Below are positions 9,963 to 18,383 of a stretch of 64,000 nucleotides of DNA, piece after piece (within the stretch, counting starts at the first letter, position 1; each line of letters starts with the position of its first letter). Both the position numbers and the translations under genes were made by a program. The DNA is from Planosporangium sp963837285 (GTDB lineage: Bacteria; Actinomycetota; Actinomycetes; Mycobacteriales; Micromonosporaceae). The stretch is from assembly GCA_963837285.1 (NCBI GenBank), contig CAWIMS010000005.1:1612001-1676000 (forward strand). The letters are read 5' to 3'. Below the pieces are notes generated by a model. It searched no databases, was not told the DNA's origin, and saw only the letters and a program-made list of their open reading frames with translations.

Positions 9963-10484
9963 TCAGCTAATCCGGTAGTCCTGGTGCGGGATGGCCCGTT
10001 GCCAGACGGACTCGAAGGCGGTGGCGCAGAGGCGTACCACCGCCTCGTCTCCGGTTAGCTCGTCACCGACCTCGTCGCCGTTGCCGGCGAAGTAGTTGAA
10101 ACGCACCAGGCGGTTGTCGAAGATCCAGAAGTCGTTGCCGGGGAGGGCCAGATCCGATGCCTGCCGCCGGGGCAGCCACCGGACTTCTTCACCGGCGGCC
10201 AGGTTCAGCCCGTCGGTCAAGTCGTACTCGTACCTGATGAAGGCGGTGACCGGCTCGCTGACGATGCGCGCGCGGCGAACTTTGATGCCCCGGGCGGTGG
10301 TGGCAGACATCAGGTCGTACCACTCGCCCCAGCGTTCCTTGGGGTCAATGCTCACGCCTGCCCGCCAGTCGAGGTACACCGGATCGGTTGGGGTGTAGTA
10401 GTCGCGCATCTCCAGATGCACGGCGCTCGTCGTACAACCCCCGAGCAGCGTCTCGAACGAGGATTCTCCCGGATCTTCGCTCAC
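9963..10484 (-). CDS. DUF6879-family protein
   Basis: A 173-aa protein with the features of DUF6879: an aromatic-rich N-terminal helix (LEMRDYYTPTDP), a repeated RARIVSEPVTAFIRYEY segment and a C-terminal FDNRLVRFNYFAG core. These proteins are encoded beside WhiJ/XRE regulators in actinomycetes; their biochemical role is unknown. The GTG start at 10484 overlaps the stop of the upstream 75-aa gene as GTGA, indicating translational coupling. The WhiJ-like gene follows 110 bp downstream on the same strand. Confidence 0.8.
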   Translation of the reverse strand: MSEDPGESSFETLLGGCTTSAVHLEMRDYYTPTDPVYLDWRAGVSIDPKERWGEWYDLMSATTARGIKVRRARIVSEPVTAFIRYEYDLTDGLNLAAGEEVRWLPRRQASDLALPGNDFWIFDNRLVRFNYFAGNGDEVGDELTGDEAVVRLCATAFESVWQRAIPHQDYRIS

Positions 10485-10708
10485 GTGTGCTCCAACGCCT
10501 GGGCGACGATCGAGCGCATGCGAGCGGGCAGGCGGACGATGCGCTCGCTCGGCAGGATGGGGCTGCGAACAGCGATCTCGCTGCGGTTGTCCTCGTCCAA
10601 CTCTTCGACACCTTGGAACAAGATGTCGCCGGTGGCTTCGTCCACCCAAACGGACGGACAACTGCCGCCGGGGGTCTCGGGGTCGATGCCGATGAACTTG
10701 AGGGACAT
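10481..10708 (-). CDS. 75-aa acidic protein, coupled to DUF6879 gene
   Basis: It starts at ATG 10708 behind a strong ribosome site (GAAGGAGGAGACC). The protein reads MSLKFIGIDPETPGG, SVWVDEATGDILFQG, then acidic VEELDEDNRSE and SPILPSERIVRLPARM. I recognise no characterised domain, but small proteins of this type commonly precede DUF6879 and XRE genes in actinomycetes, and the overlap with DUF6879 supports a shared complex. It does not show DUF397 motifs. A regulatory partner of the downstream XRE protein is plausible but unproven. Confidence 0.75.
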   Translation of the reverse strand: MSLKFIGIDPETPGGSCPSVWVDEATGDILFQGVEELDEDNRSEIAVRSPILPSERIVRLPARMRSIVAQALEHT

Positions 10709-11129
10709 GGTCTCCTCCTTCTCGGGGGACGGCCGTGGCCGTACATACCGTAGTGGTTTGGTGGCGCCGGTGTTAGCAGTGGCGCTAGTGATAGGCGGCG
10801 CCGGTGACGGATCTTTGCCGACAGGCCGTACCCAGCGACGGCGGGCACGCCACATGAGCCACGATGCGAACAGGAGCACCTGGCCGGGGGTCGTGGCCAG
10901 GAACGAATCCGCGGCCGGGCCAGCGCTTTGGAGAAATCAGCGCGCAGTCCTGAGGACTCGGCCAACAGCCGCAGCAACGGGGTCGATAATCTGGGCAATC
11001 GAGATCATTCCAGGTCGGACGGCACCTTGGTTACAGCAGGAGATACAGCCGCCCGCAGCTCACCAAAATCCGTGAATTCATGAGGCCGATGGTTTGGGCG
11101 GGTGGTTACGATCGCGCACCGAGCCGCGC
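10709..11129. other. 420-bp stretch without a supported gene
   Basis: It carries the ribosome site of the 75-aa gene at its left edge and probably that gene's promoter. No open frame here shows a recognised domain or a ribosome site. Confidence 0.4.
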
Positions 11130-11348
11130 TCATCGGGAACGTCCGGGTAGGTGGCGCTCCCATACGGCTGACTCGCCCATGAGCTTGTTGGCAGCGGCCA
11201 ACGCGTCGAAAGCGTTAACCCAATCAGGGCAACGCAACACATAGCAGACGCCGCACAGGCCCGTGTTGGGGTTGAGGGCATGCCTGACCAAGACCTAGCG
11301 GTAGCGGGCAACCAGGTCGTCGGAGAGGTTGTGATCTTCTTGGCTCAT
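11130..11348 (-). pseudogene. Small CxxC-type protein interrupted by an in-frame TAG
   Basis: From ATG 11348 the frame reads MSQEDHNLSDDLVARYR and meets TAG at 11297-11295. The same frame then continues VLVRHALNPNTGLCGVCYVL, RCPDWVNAFDALAAANKLM and ends in TGA at 11130. The CGVC plus RCPDW arrangement resembles short actinobacterial proteins in which RYxxVLxRH runs unbroken, so the TAG replaces one residue, consistent with CAG to TAG. Either the 72-residue protein is truncated, the stop is read through, or translation restarts at the TTG just after it. It lies upstream of the XRE genes on the same strand. Confidence 0.6.
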
Positions 11349-11525
11349 GGTCGCAGACCGGCGCCAATCCGCGGCCGCAGCAAAGAATGACAGCACACCG
11401 GGTATGCCCTCCCTTGATTCACCCAGACGGAGTGGGAGGCGGCGACCAGGCTCTATGTGGCACCGCCCGCCACCTCCCATGCCAGGAAGGCTAGGGCAAG
11501 GCAGTAGCCGGGCTATCGCAGAAAG

Positions 11526-12719
11526 TTATATGGGCTCAATGCCCAGCTTGTGGGCTAAGGCTTCCATCTCCGGGCCTATGGCCTGGCGCTTGGCGCGGTA
11601 GATCAAGGTTGTTACCAGGTTGTGGGCCATGGGGTTGAAGCGGAAGTGTTGCGGCGCCGCCCTCTCAGCGTTGGCCAGGGCGTTCATGGCCTCGACGTTC
11701 TTGTTGCCACCAGCCAATGCCCGCGCCAGATCAGTCCAGTAGTAGACCCAACGGTTAGGCACTGGCACCGCTTGAAGATCAATGCGGTTGCTGACGGCGA
11801 TGGCTTGCCCAGCGTCGCCAAGCTCGGCGGCCACGGCCACCCGCCAGTATTCGACCTGGGTAGGGCCAAACCAGTTGCCGTTAAACCCTGCCGACAGCGG
11901 GGCGTAGGGTTCTGGCTCGCCCAAACTGCGGGCAATGTCCATGGCCTCGGCCAAGTGCGCCCACGCTCGTTCGTCCCGGGTAGCGATGGCGGCTTGGAAA
12001 CCAGCCAAGATGTGCAAGCAGCCGTAGACCTCTTGGGCGCCCCTGTCTGGGTTGCTTTGGAGGTCGTTGGCGGCGCGCTCGATCAAACGGGTACCAAGAT
12101 CAGCGTTTTCCGGGGGGAAGGCTTGCACCCAGTTGTAGGTCGCTTGGCCGATCCATGCCGGATCTTCATACTCCCGGGCAGTCTTAAGAGAAATATCAGC
12201 GGCCATCATGCCAAGATCGGCGTAGCCCATGCTCTTGAGTGTGTAGCGCGTGCAGAACAAGGTTTCGACTATCTCGCTGGCCATGTCTTGGCCGTGGCCA
12301 GCAAGGTCAAGCAGCAGGTCGGGCAACAGCGGTGCAAGCGCGGCATAGTCAGCGGCGTTACGTAGCTCAGTAGCGCCACGCACAACGCTCTGCAACTCGT
12401 CACGACCCCTGCTGGGTTGTCGGCGCTCGCCAGAAGCGATCTCCACAAGTGTTGATCGAATAGCCGGCACATACCTGGTGGCCTGGCTGCGCAACGGATC
12501 GGTTGGATCACCAGGTTGGCCCATGAGCTGGGCAACGGTGACGTTGAGGGCCGAGGCGATGGCTACCTGGGTTGACTTGCGATCCAGTGGTCGGGCGCCG
12601 GTTTCGATTTGCGAGATATATGCCTGTGAGACGCCTGCAAGATCGGCGAGCGCCTTCTGGCTCATGCCACCTCGGCGGCGACGCCAGGTGCGGATGCGCG
12701 TGCCGATGTGCTCTGTCAT
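11526..12719 (-). CDS. XRE-family regulator with C-terminal helical repeat domain
   Basis: A 397-aa protein. The first about 70 residues are a helix-turn-helix (SQKALADLAGVSQAYISQIETGARP). The remaining 320 residues are helical and TPR-like, with recurring segments such as AWAHLAEAMDIARSLGEP and WTDLARALAGGNKN. This is a common architecture of actinomycete regulators whose TPR half senses a ligand or partner. The ATG at 12719 fits the HTH. It lies on the same strand as, and upstream of, the broken small gene and the DUF6879 set. Its ligand and targets cannot be read from sequence. Confidence 0.85.
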   Translation of the reverse strand: MTEHIGTRIRTWRRRRGGMSQKALADLAGVSQAYISQIETGARPLDRKSTQVAIASALNVTVAQLMGQPGDPTDPLRSQATRYVPAIRSTLVEIASGERRQPSRGRDELQSVVRGATELRNAADYAALAPLLPDLLLDLAGHGQDMASEIVETLFCTRYTLKSMGYADLGMMAADISLKTAREYEDPAWIGQATYNWVQAFPPENADLGTRLIERAANDLQSNPDRGAQEVYGCLHILAGFQAAIATRDERAWAHLAEAMDIARSLGEPEPYAPLSAGFNGNWFGPTQVEYWRVAVAAELGDAGQAIAVSNRIDLQAVPVPNRWVYYWTDLARALAGGNKNVEAMNALANAERAAPQHFRFNPMAHNLVTTLIYRAKRQAIGPEMEALAHKLGIEPI

Positions 12720-13571
12720 GAGCTCAAGGCTATGCCCGGGCAGGCCAAGGGCACCACTTCGCGGGTTACACGCACTGTGAGCAGGTTGTTAACCTTGCGA
12801 TTTGCACATCTGTACGAGTAGCGAGGGGGTTGGGCAGACAGATCCCGCCGAGTCGGTGTCCTGATCTTGCATAGCCGCAGTTCAGCTGCCTGTCGTCCTT
12901 CCCCTCACCCCCCGGCAACGAACGGCCAACTCGGTTCTGCGCCGGGTCGTGGTCGAACTGTTGTCAAGAGCGCCTGAAAACTGTTTTGGGTCGTCGTCGA
13001 CGGTCGCCGGCGCCGACCCGATACTTCCCGCCGCGCGCGTTGTGGGATCGACCAGGTCCAGCGGCAGCCGCGCCGCGGCGAGAATCTCCTCGTCGCGATC
13101 CGCGCCCGAGCTGGCCACGTCCGAACCGAGCCGGGCCTGCCAGACGCCCGACTCGATCTCCCGGGCTTCGAGCGCCTCCGCTGCCCGATGCCCGGTCGGC
13201 CGACGTACCGGGAGCCTCTTCGGCCCGCCGTACGCGTCCACGATCGCGGTATTCCTCGACCCAGCGTCGAGCGCCTCGCCGCGACGCGGGCCTTCCGCTC
13301 GGGCCGTTGGCTCCTAACGGAAGGCCCAGGGCAACCGTCACGCCAGCTCACGCGCCCCGCGCGGCGGCAACGGACCACGTGCCATCCAGTACGACGAACG
13401 TCAGGATCGCCGCTGGTCGTGGTGCGTTCCCATGTGGTACGGGACCCGCCGGGGGCACAAGATCATGACATCGAGTAACCTCCATTGAGGCTGACCAGGA
13501 CAGCGCGACCGCGCACCGCCCTGTGCCGCCCCGCCACCGCGGCCTGGGCCGCCGTTGACAACCTTCACCGG
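12720..13571. other. 850-bp region of degenerate sequence
   Basis: Overlapping open frames exist on both strands, as expected at this GC content, but none shows a family motif or ribosome site. A minus-strand AILTFVVLDGTWSVAAA near 13360 loosely recalls the DTW motif, without support from its neighbours. I consider it decayed or non-coding. Confidence 0.4.
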
Positions 13572-13640
13572 TCAATCTCGGGCGCTCTCAAGGATGGTCC
13601 AGACCGTGCTGGCGCCGATCCGGTAGCCCCAGCCGGATGA
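13572..13640 (-). pseudogene. Transposase/integrase fragment
   Basis: About 23 residues, ending GYRIGASTVWTILESARD, match the helix-turn-helix before the catalytic domain of rve-type integrases (usually LGxxVSxSTVWxILK). The catalytic DDE part is absent. It is a remnant that marks the region as insertion debris. Confidence 0.45.
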
Positions 13641-13774
13641 CCGGCGTGTGGTACCGCGGCGCCACAGGCGGGTCCAAGATCGCACTGCGGTACCACGGAT
13701 CGCCCCCGCCGCGAGCTTAAGCGTTGCGGGTGAGACGCCGGGACTGCGGCGGACGGGGTTCCGGGGAGTGAGCG

Positions 13775-14260
13775 ATGATCGAGGCACGGCAGCTGACGAA
13801 GCGATACGGCGAGAAGACGGCGGTCGACCGGCTGGACTTCGCGTCCGGCCGGGTGCGGCGACCGGGTTCCTGGGGCCGAACCGGGCAGGCATGTCGACCA
13901 CGATGCGGATGATCATCGGGTTGGAGCGCCGACGGCCGGTTCGGTGACCGTGAACGGCCGCCGGGTACGCGCAGCACTCCGCCCCCTGCATGAGGTGGGT
14001 GCGCTGCTGGAGGCGAGGTCGATCCACCCGGGCCGGTCGGCATTCGACCATCTGATGGCCCTCGCGTACACGCACGGCATTTCGCGCCGCCGCGTGGACG
14101 ACGTGATCGAGCTGACCGGCCTGCGGTCGGTGGCCCGCAAGCGCGCCGGCGGCATCTCCCTCGGTATGGGCCAGCGCCTGGGCATCGCCGCGGCGCTGCT
14201 CGGGGATCCACAGACGGTCATGCTGGACGAGCCGGTCAACGGGCTCGACCCCGGACAGGG
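13775..14260 (+). pseudogene. ABC transporter ATP-binding remnant (drug-resistance type)
   Basis: It begins MIEARQLTKRYGEKTAVDRLDF, the usual start of daunorubicin-resistance-type ABC ATPases. The Walker A region is scattered over two frames: TGFLGPNRAG is followed by MSTTMRMIIGLE, where family members have GPNGAGKSTTMRMI. The third part (HEVGALLEARSIHPGRSAFDH, then SLGMGQRLGIAAALLGDP and LDEPVNGLDP) restores the signature and Walker B. The frame then diverges, so the C-terminus is missing. At least two frameshifts and an altered Walker A make it non-functional. Confidence 0.75.
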
Positions 14261-14429
14261 TCGGATCCTGACCGACACCAGGTACGACGAACATGGTCAC
14301 GAGCCGACCGCGGCGACCATAACGGTGCATCGTCGGCGCACGGTCGTGGGTCGGCACCCCGCCTGATGGGCCTGGAATAGGTGACCTTCGGCCTTGGTTT
14401 GGGTCAGCCCAGAGGTCCAGGCTTTGGTT

Positions 14430-14987
14430 GTGTTCGAGGCTCGTGAGGCGCGGGCGGCGGCTACCCGTAGTCGGCCGCCCTGGCTGCCGCCGCGGTGGTT
14501 CATGAGGCTGTTCTGGCACGGCCACCGCGCGGTGCTGCGTGTGACGGGTGGCCGGTTCGGTTTGTGGCGGCCAAAGCGGGACGGCTGGGGGGCGCTGCGG
14601 CTCATCACGACGGGCCGACGCACCGGACGGCCACGAGCGGTCGTCGTCGGCTATGTCGAAGACGGTCGCAACCTGATCACGATGGCGATGAACGGGTGGG
14701 GCGCAGCCGAACCCGCGTGGTGGCTGAACCTGCAGACTCATCCCGACGCCACCGCGCAAACCCGCGACGGAGTCCGACAGGTCCGTGCGCGTCGTGCACA
14801 GGGGGACGAGCGCGAGCGGCTGTGGTCCCGTTGGGCCGAGATCGACAAGAACCTCGACGCCTACGCCGCGCTGCGACCAACGGAAACCGCCGTGGTCGTA
14901 CTCGAGCCACAACACACCGCCGGACCGGCAGTCGAACCCGTGCCAGCCGAGCGCGGCGCGGCTTCGCCAGAAGGAGACGCGCAATGA
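14430..14987 (+). CDS. F420-dependent nitroreductase/quinone reductase family protein
   Basis: It belongs to the deazaflavin (F420)-dependent nitroreductase family (PF04075, Ddn-like). It shows the phosphate-binding RLITTGRRTGRPRAVVVGY, then the NLITMAMNGWG and PAWWLNLQTHPDATAQ strands. These enzymes use F420H2 to reduce quinones or nitro compounds and are linked to redox-stress survival. The start is uncertain: GTG 14430, TTG 14394 and an internal ATG at 14502 are possible, and none has a strong ribosome site. Its TGA overlaps the ATG of the next gene (ATGA), so the two are an operon. Confidence 0.8.
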   Translation: MFEAREARAAATRSRPPWLPPRWFMRLFWHGHRAVLRVTGGRFGLWRPKRDGWGALRLITTGRRTGRPRAVVVGYVEDGRNLITMAMNGWGAAEPAWWLNLQTHPDATAQTRDGVRQVRARRAQGDERERLWSRWAEIDKNLDAYAALRPTETAVVVLEPQHTAGPAVEPVPAERGAASPEGDAQ

Positions 14988-15700
14988 GATCACGCGACGT
15001 CCACGCCACGACCGCCGGGCTGTTGTTCATCGCAGCGACGGCCACGGCTCTCATGGGCACCGCATTCCTGGGTTCTCTCCTGGACGGCTCCGGCTTCTTG
15101 ACCACAGTGGCCCTCCATCAGGACCGGCTGTCGGCGGCGGCGCTGTTCCAGCTCCTCGCTGCCTTCACCAGCGCGGCCATCGCGGTCACGCTTTACCCCG
15201 TGCTGAGGCAGCACGCCGCCGGGATGGCGCTGGGAGCGGTCGCCTTCCGACTCGTCGAGGGTGTGTTCTACTCGCTATCAGCGGTGGGCACACTGATCCT
15301 GGTCAGCCTGTCCAACCAGATCGCGGCCGGCGCCCCCGCACAGGCGTCGGCTGACCTGGTACGAGACATGCGCGAGTCCGCCGGCTGCGTGGCTGTCCTC
15401 GCCTTCTACACCGGAGCCACGCTGTACTACCTCATCTTCTACCGGTCGCAGCTGATTCCCCGCTGGCTGTCGGTCTGGGGCCTCGCCGGCACGGTTCTCG
15501 GTCTGGTCGCCGGCTTGCTGGTCCTTTTCCAGGCCATCGGGACGCTGTCCGGCACGCAGGTAATTCTCAACCTGCCCATTGCCGTGCAGGAGATGGTCCT
15601 GGCGGTCTGGCTGATCGTGAAGGGCTTCAGCCCGAAGGCGAAGACGCCGGCGCCGACGGCGGCAAAGCTGCATCCATCTCTGCCTGGCCAACATGCTTAA
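14984..15700 (+). CDS. DUF4386-family integral membrane protein
   Basis: A 238-aa protein with about six hydrophobic segments (for example TTAGLLFIAATATALMGTAF at the N-terminus and LAGTVLGLVAGLLVLFQAIG near residue 170). The LVEGVFYSLS and LYYLIFYRSQLIPRWLSVWG patches are characteristic of DUF4386. The function of the family is unknown. It overlaps the F420-dependent reductase by four bases and has GAAGGAGA upstream, so it is probably co-translated. A role in membrane redox or quinone chemistry would suit the pairing but is inference. Confidence 0.85.
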   Translation: MRSRDVHATTAGLLFIAATATALMGTAFLGSLLDGSGFLTTVALHQDRLSAAALFQLLAAFTSAAIAVTLYPVLRQHAAGMALGAVAFRLVEGVFYSLSAVGTLILVSLSNQIAAGAPAQASADLVRDMRESAGCVAVLAFYTGATLYYLIFYRSQLIPRWLSVWGLAGTVLGLVAGLLVLFQAIGTLSGTQVILNLPIAVQEMVLAVWLIVKGFSPKAKTPAPTAAKLHPSLPGQHA

Positions 15701-16138
15701 GCAGCGTGAAAAGCTCCCGGATCTGAGGTCGAACAACGAGTGCCAGCCGACTGCGGCTTGACACACCCCGTACGCCGGGATGCGCGAACGGCGCGACGGG
15801 CCGGCCGATTCCAACTGATTTCTTCCGTCTGCGCCGGTGCGCCGTCCGGCTTCCCGGTCTCCGCTGGGTCAGCCGGTCCGGGCACACTCAAGGTAGTCAA
15901 CAGCGACCGCAACGCGCGATCTTGGGCCGCACCCACGGCCTGTCCACCTCGCTGAGGTCGAGGAGTCCGAGGCCGGCCTGGACCGGTTCCGCGCTCCGCT
16001 TGCGGAGATCATCGTTCGGGGCTACGTCGACCCCGCCCGCGCCGGCGCCGATCCTGCGGCCTCGAAGACGCGCCAGTTCTCGCCGAGTTCGAGACGGCGG
16101 CACCGTCCGTGGCAACGGACGCCGCGAGGCCGACCCGG
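15701..16138. other. 438-bp region with no clear gene
   Basis: A plus-strand open stretch near 15950-16060 reads AEVEESEAGLDRFRAPLAEII, which could be the tail of a regulator, but it has no start and no recognisable partner. I see no other feature. Confidence 0.35.
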
Positions 16139-17170
16139 TCACGCCCCGGTGACCTCGACCAGGTCGCTCCAGGCCGCCTCCTCGACGTCGGCGACGGCCC
16201 GCAGCAGCGGCGGGATCTCGGCGAGCGGACCGGCCGGGTCGGCTTCCCGGTGGGCCTTGTCGAACAGCGCGGCCACCTCCTGCCAGCGGTCGCCGGCCGC
16301 ATGCAGCCGGGAGCCGATCTCGTCGTACCCGAGCTCACCGGTGATGTCCGCCGCGTCCCGCAGGAACCGGGCGTACATGTAGCGGAACATGCCGCCGCCG
16401 GTGCCGCCGACCGCGTCGATCGTGATGTACCCGTTGAAGCAGGCCGCCGCCAGGTTCTCGGCGTCCATGACGGACGGCCACCTCCCGATCAAGGACGCCG
16501 CCTTGCGGATACCGCGGACACCGAGGTTGCTGATCGGCGGCCGGGCCATGCCCCTGGCCACCTCGCCGATCGCCTCCCGTACCTCCTCCGGCCCGGGTTC
16601 CCGCTGGCCGGTGAAGTCGAACCGCCACGAGCCGTTACGCGGCGGGAACGGCTGGAACGCCGAGCCACGGGCCGCGGCCAGCGCCTCCAGCGACACCGGG
16701 TGCAGTGCGGTGTCGCGGTCGCAGACGAGGACGGTCCGCGCCGCCGGGTCGTACCCGACCACGGCGATCACGTGGCCGCCGAAGTGGTAGTCGGCCGGGA
16801 AGTCGAAGTAGGGCAGCAGCCCCATGTCCACCTGGAGCATGGCCGGTACGCCGACGCAGAGACCGGCGACCAGGTCGGTCTCGGCCTTGCGGGTGCTGGA
16901 CGTGGAGTGTCGCGTCACCAGGACCCCGGTACGGCGTCCGGCCAGACGTTCCAGACCTTCCTCACCGGGACGGCCGACGTTGGCCCGGCCGCCCAGGAAC
17001 GGCGGCTGGCCCTTCTGATGCCAGTACACGAAGCCCACCCCGGCGCCGAGTCCGAGCAGCATCTCCTCGCTCACGTCGCGCCCCATGAGCTGGTACACGT
17101 GCCGCATCGATCCGGTCACGCAATGGTGGGTCGGAAACGAACGGAATCCAGAGAACGATTCGAGTGCCAT
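16139..17170 (-). CDS. BtrH N-terminal domain-containing protein
   Basis: A 343-aa protein similar to the butirosin BtrH family (BtrH_N followed by DUF4872). The N-terminus has HHCVTGSMRHVY, the conserved Cys region used by BtrH acyltransferases. PAMLQVDMGLLPYFDFP and HFGGHVIAVVGYD follow, the papain-like core with the second catalytic residue. The C-terminal half is helical. BtrH moves an acyl group from an acyl carrier protein to its acceptor; here no carrier protein or biosynthetic partner is adjacent, so the substrate is unknown. It is monocistronic, between decayed regions. Confidence 0.85.
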   Translation of the reverse strand: MALESFSGFRSFPTHHCVTGSMRHVYQLMGRDVSEEMLLGLGAGVGFVYWHQKGQPPFLGGRANVGRPGEEGLERLAGRRTGVLVTRHSTSSTRKAETDLVAGLCVGVPAMLQVDMGLLPYFDFPADYHFGGHVIAVVGYDPAARTVLVCDRDTALHPVSLEALAAARGSAFQPFPPRNGSWRFDFTGQREPGPEEVREAIGEVARGMARPPISNLGVRGIRKAASLIGRWPSVMDAENLAAACFNGYITIDAVGGTGGGMFRYMYARFLRDAADITGELGYDEIGSRLHAAGDRWQEVAALFDKAHREADPAGPLAEIPPLLRAVADVEEAAWSDLVEVTGA

Positions 17171-17619
17171 ACCTCAAGCCTCGCACCCGGCGATCAGGAG
17201 GACAGGGACGAACGACCCGGGTACCACAGGCCGTCCTGCCCTGGCCTGCCCGCTGGCCCGGGGTCTGCCGTCCCGGCGATCCCGGTACCGAGGAGTAGCG
17301 ACGTGACGCTGAGCGCCTGCCGGTCCCGACTCGGCGAGTGTCACGACCGTGACCCCGATAGCAACGATCGGCATTGACCCCACGCGATATTCAAATCAGC
17401 CGTATACGGCGCCGCAGTCGAATCGGGCGTCGCAGATCTGTTCCGGCTCCTGCCGGGGGCACCGACAACACGGGAATGCGTCCCGGTGACCGGCATGCCG
17501 ACCACCGGGACAGTTTCGTTGCTATGGGTCGTTTTGCGCGGTTGTTGGTTGCCGTTCAGGGTGTGGATCTTCGCTGTCATTGCGCCCACGGCTTCCGCGT
17601 GGATGGTGACCCGGAGGGG
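17171..17619. other. 449-bp region with no supported gene
   Basis: Contains the upstream region of the BtrH-like gene. No frame shows a recognised domain. Confidence 0.35.
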
Positions 17620-18000
17620 TCACCTGTTGTCGGGTGCTGTGGGTACCGGGGCTGCGTCCGGTGGTACTCGGGGTTGGTGACGCAGGCGTAGTAGACGGTT
17701 ACCCGGCACGCCAGACGCGGGCTTTGCCGACCATCCTCCGGCCGCACAGGTCACATAAGAGGTAGGAGCGCAGGACGTAGCTGCGTCGAGCCTGCCGGTG
17801 CGCCGCGTTGGGGCCCGCGCCGGTGCGCGAGCCCTGACGCAGCCGGGAGATTGGCGTGGCGGCGTCGAAGATCGCCTTGGTGACGAGGGGTTCGTGGGTG
17901 GGGCGTGGTGACCAGACCCATTCGCTGGGTGGGTTGACCTTGCCGGGAACGTGACGCTCCGGGCGGGAGCAATCGATGTAGAACGGCAACCTGTAGCCCC
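17620..18000 (-). pseudogene. Serine recombinase C-terminal fragment
   Basis: The minus strand reads PFYIDCSRPERHVPGKVNPP, SEWVWSPRPTHEPLVTKAIF, RLRQGSRTGAG and YVLRSYLLCDLCGRRMVGKA. This matches the recombinase and zinc-ribbon region of large serine recombinases (CxxCGRxM). A frameshift near 17699 moves the continuing YYACVTNPEYHRTQPRYP to another frame. The N-terminal catalytic domain with its Ser is absent. It is a remnant of an integrated element; no attachment-site pair is visible nearby. Confidence 0.75.
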
Positions 18001-18014
18001 CGCCGCCTGACTGG

Positions 18015-18317
18015 TTGAATGATGAGCACCACGAGTACCAGGCAAACGCGCACCCGCGGCCACCAGCGTCGGCCGGCCACCTTCAGCGCACCGTCACGGA
18101 CGGGGTCTCCCGGAAATCGACGTCGATCGTCTTAACGCATGCGGAGGAGGCTGCGGCGATTCGGCGGCGGCTGGCGGCGACCAACGCCTTGGCCAACGTG
18201 CCCGGCCTCGCCCTGGCACTCATGTGCCTGGCCACGATTCGAGCAGACGACTTGGACGACGCGCCCGCAGCACTGCCGGCGATCGAAGAAGCCTGGCCGT
18301 ACCACAGTCGCGCGTAG
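18015..18317 (+). pseudogene. Possible TPR-type protein tail
   Basis: The C-terminal two thirds read HAEEAAAIRRRLAATNALAN, GLALALMCLATIRADDLDDA and PAALPAIEEAWPYHSR. The helical, Ala/Leu-rich spacing resembles tetratricopeptide repeats of actinomycete proteins. There is no ribosome site and the upstream part overlaps recombinase debris. It is most likely a fragment; it could also be a short hypothetical protein. Confidence 0.25.
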
Positions 18318-18383
18318 TCGCGGTTGACCATCATGGCGCGACCGGTCCGTCGGCGGCCGTCGCTGTCGGGCTGTCGGCGGCCA

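Noticed and set aside
13348..13410. DTW-like string VVLDGTWSVAAA on the minus strand
   Set aside because: The rest of the tRNA aminocarboxypropyltransferase domain is not found on either side.
13572..14993. 473-codon minus-strand open frame
   Set aside because: It runs antisense to an ABC ATPase remnant and an F420-dependent reductase that show family motifs; its own product has none except the last about 20 residues (transposase tip).
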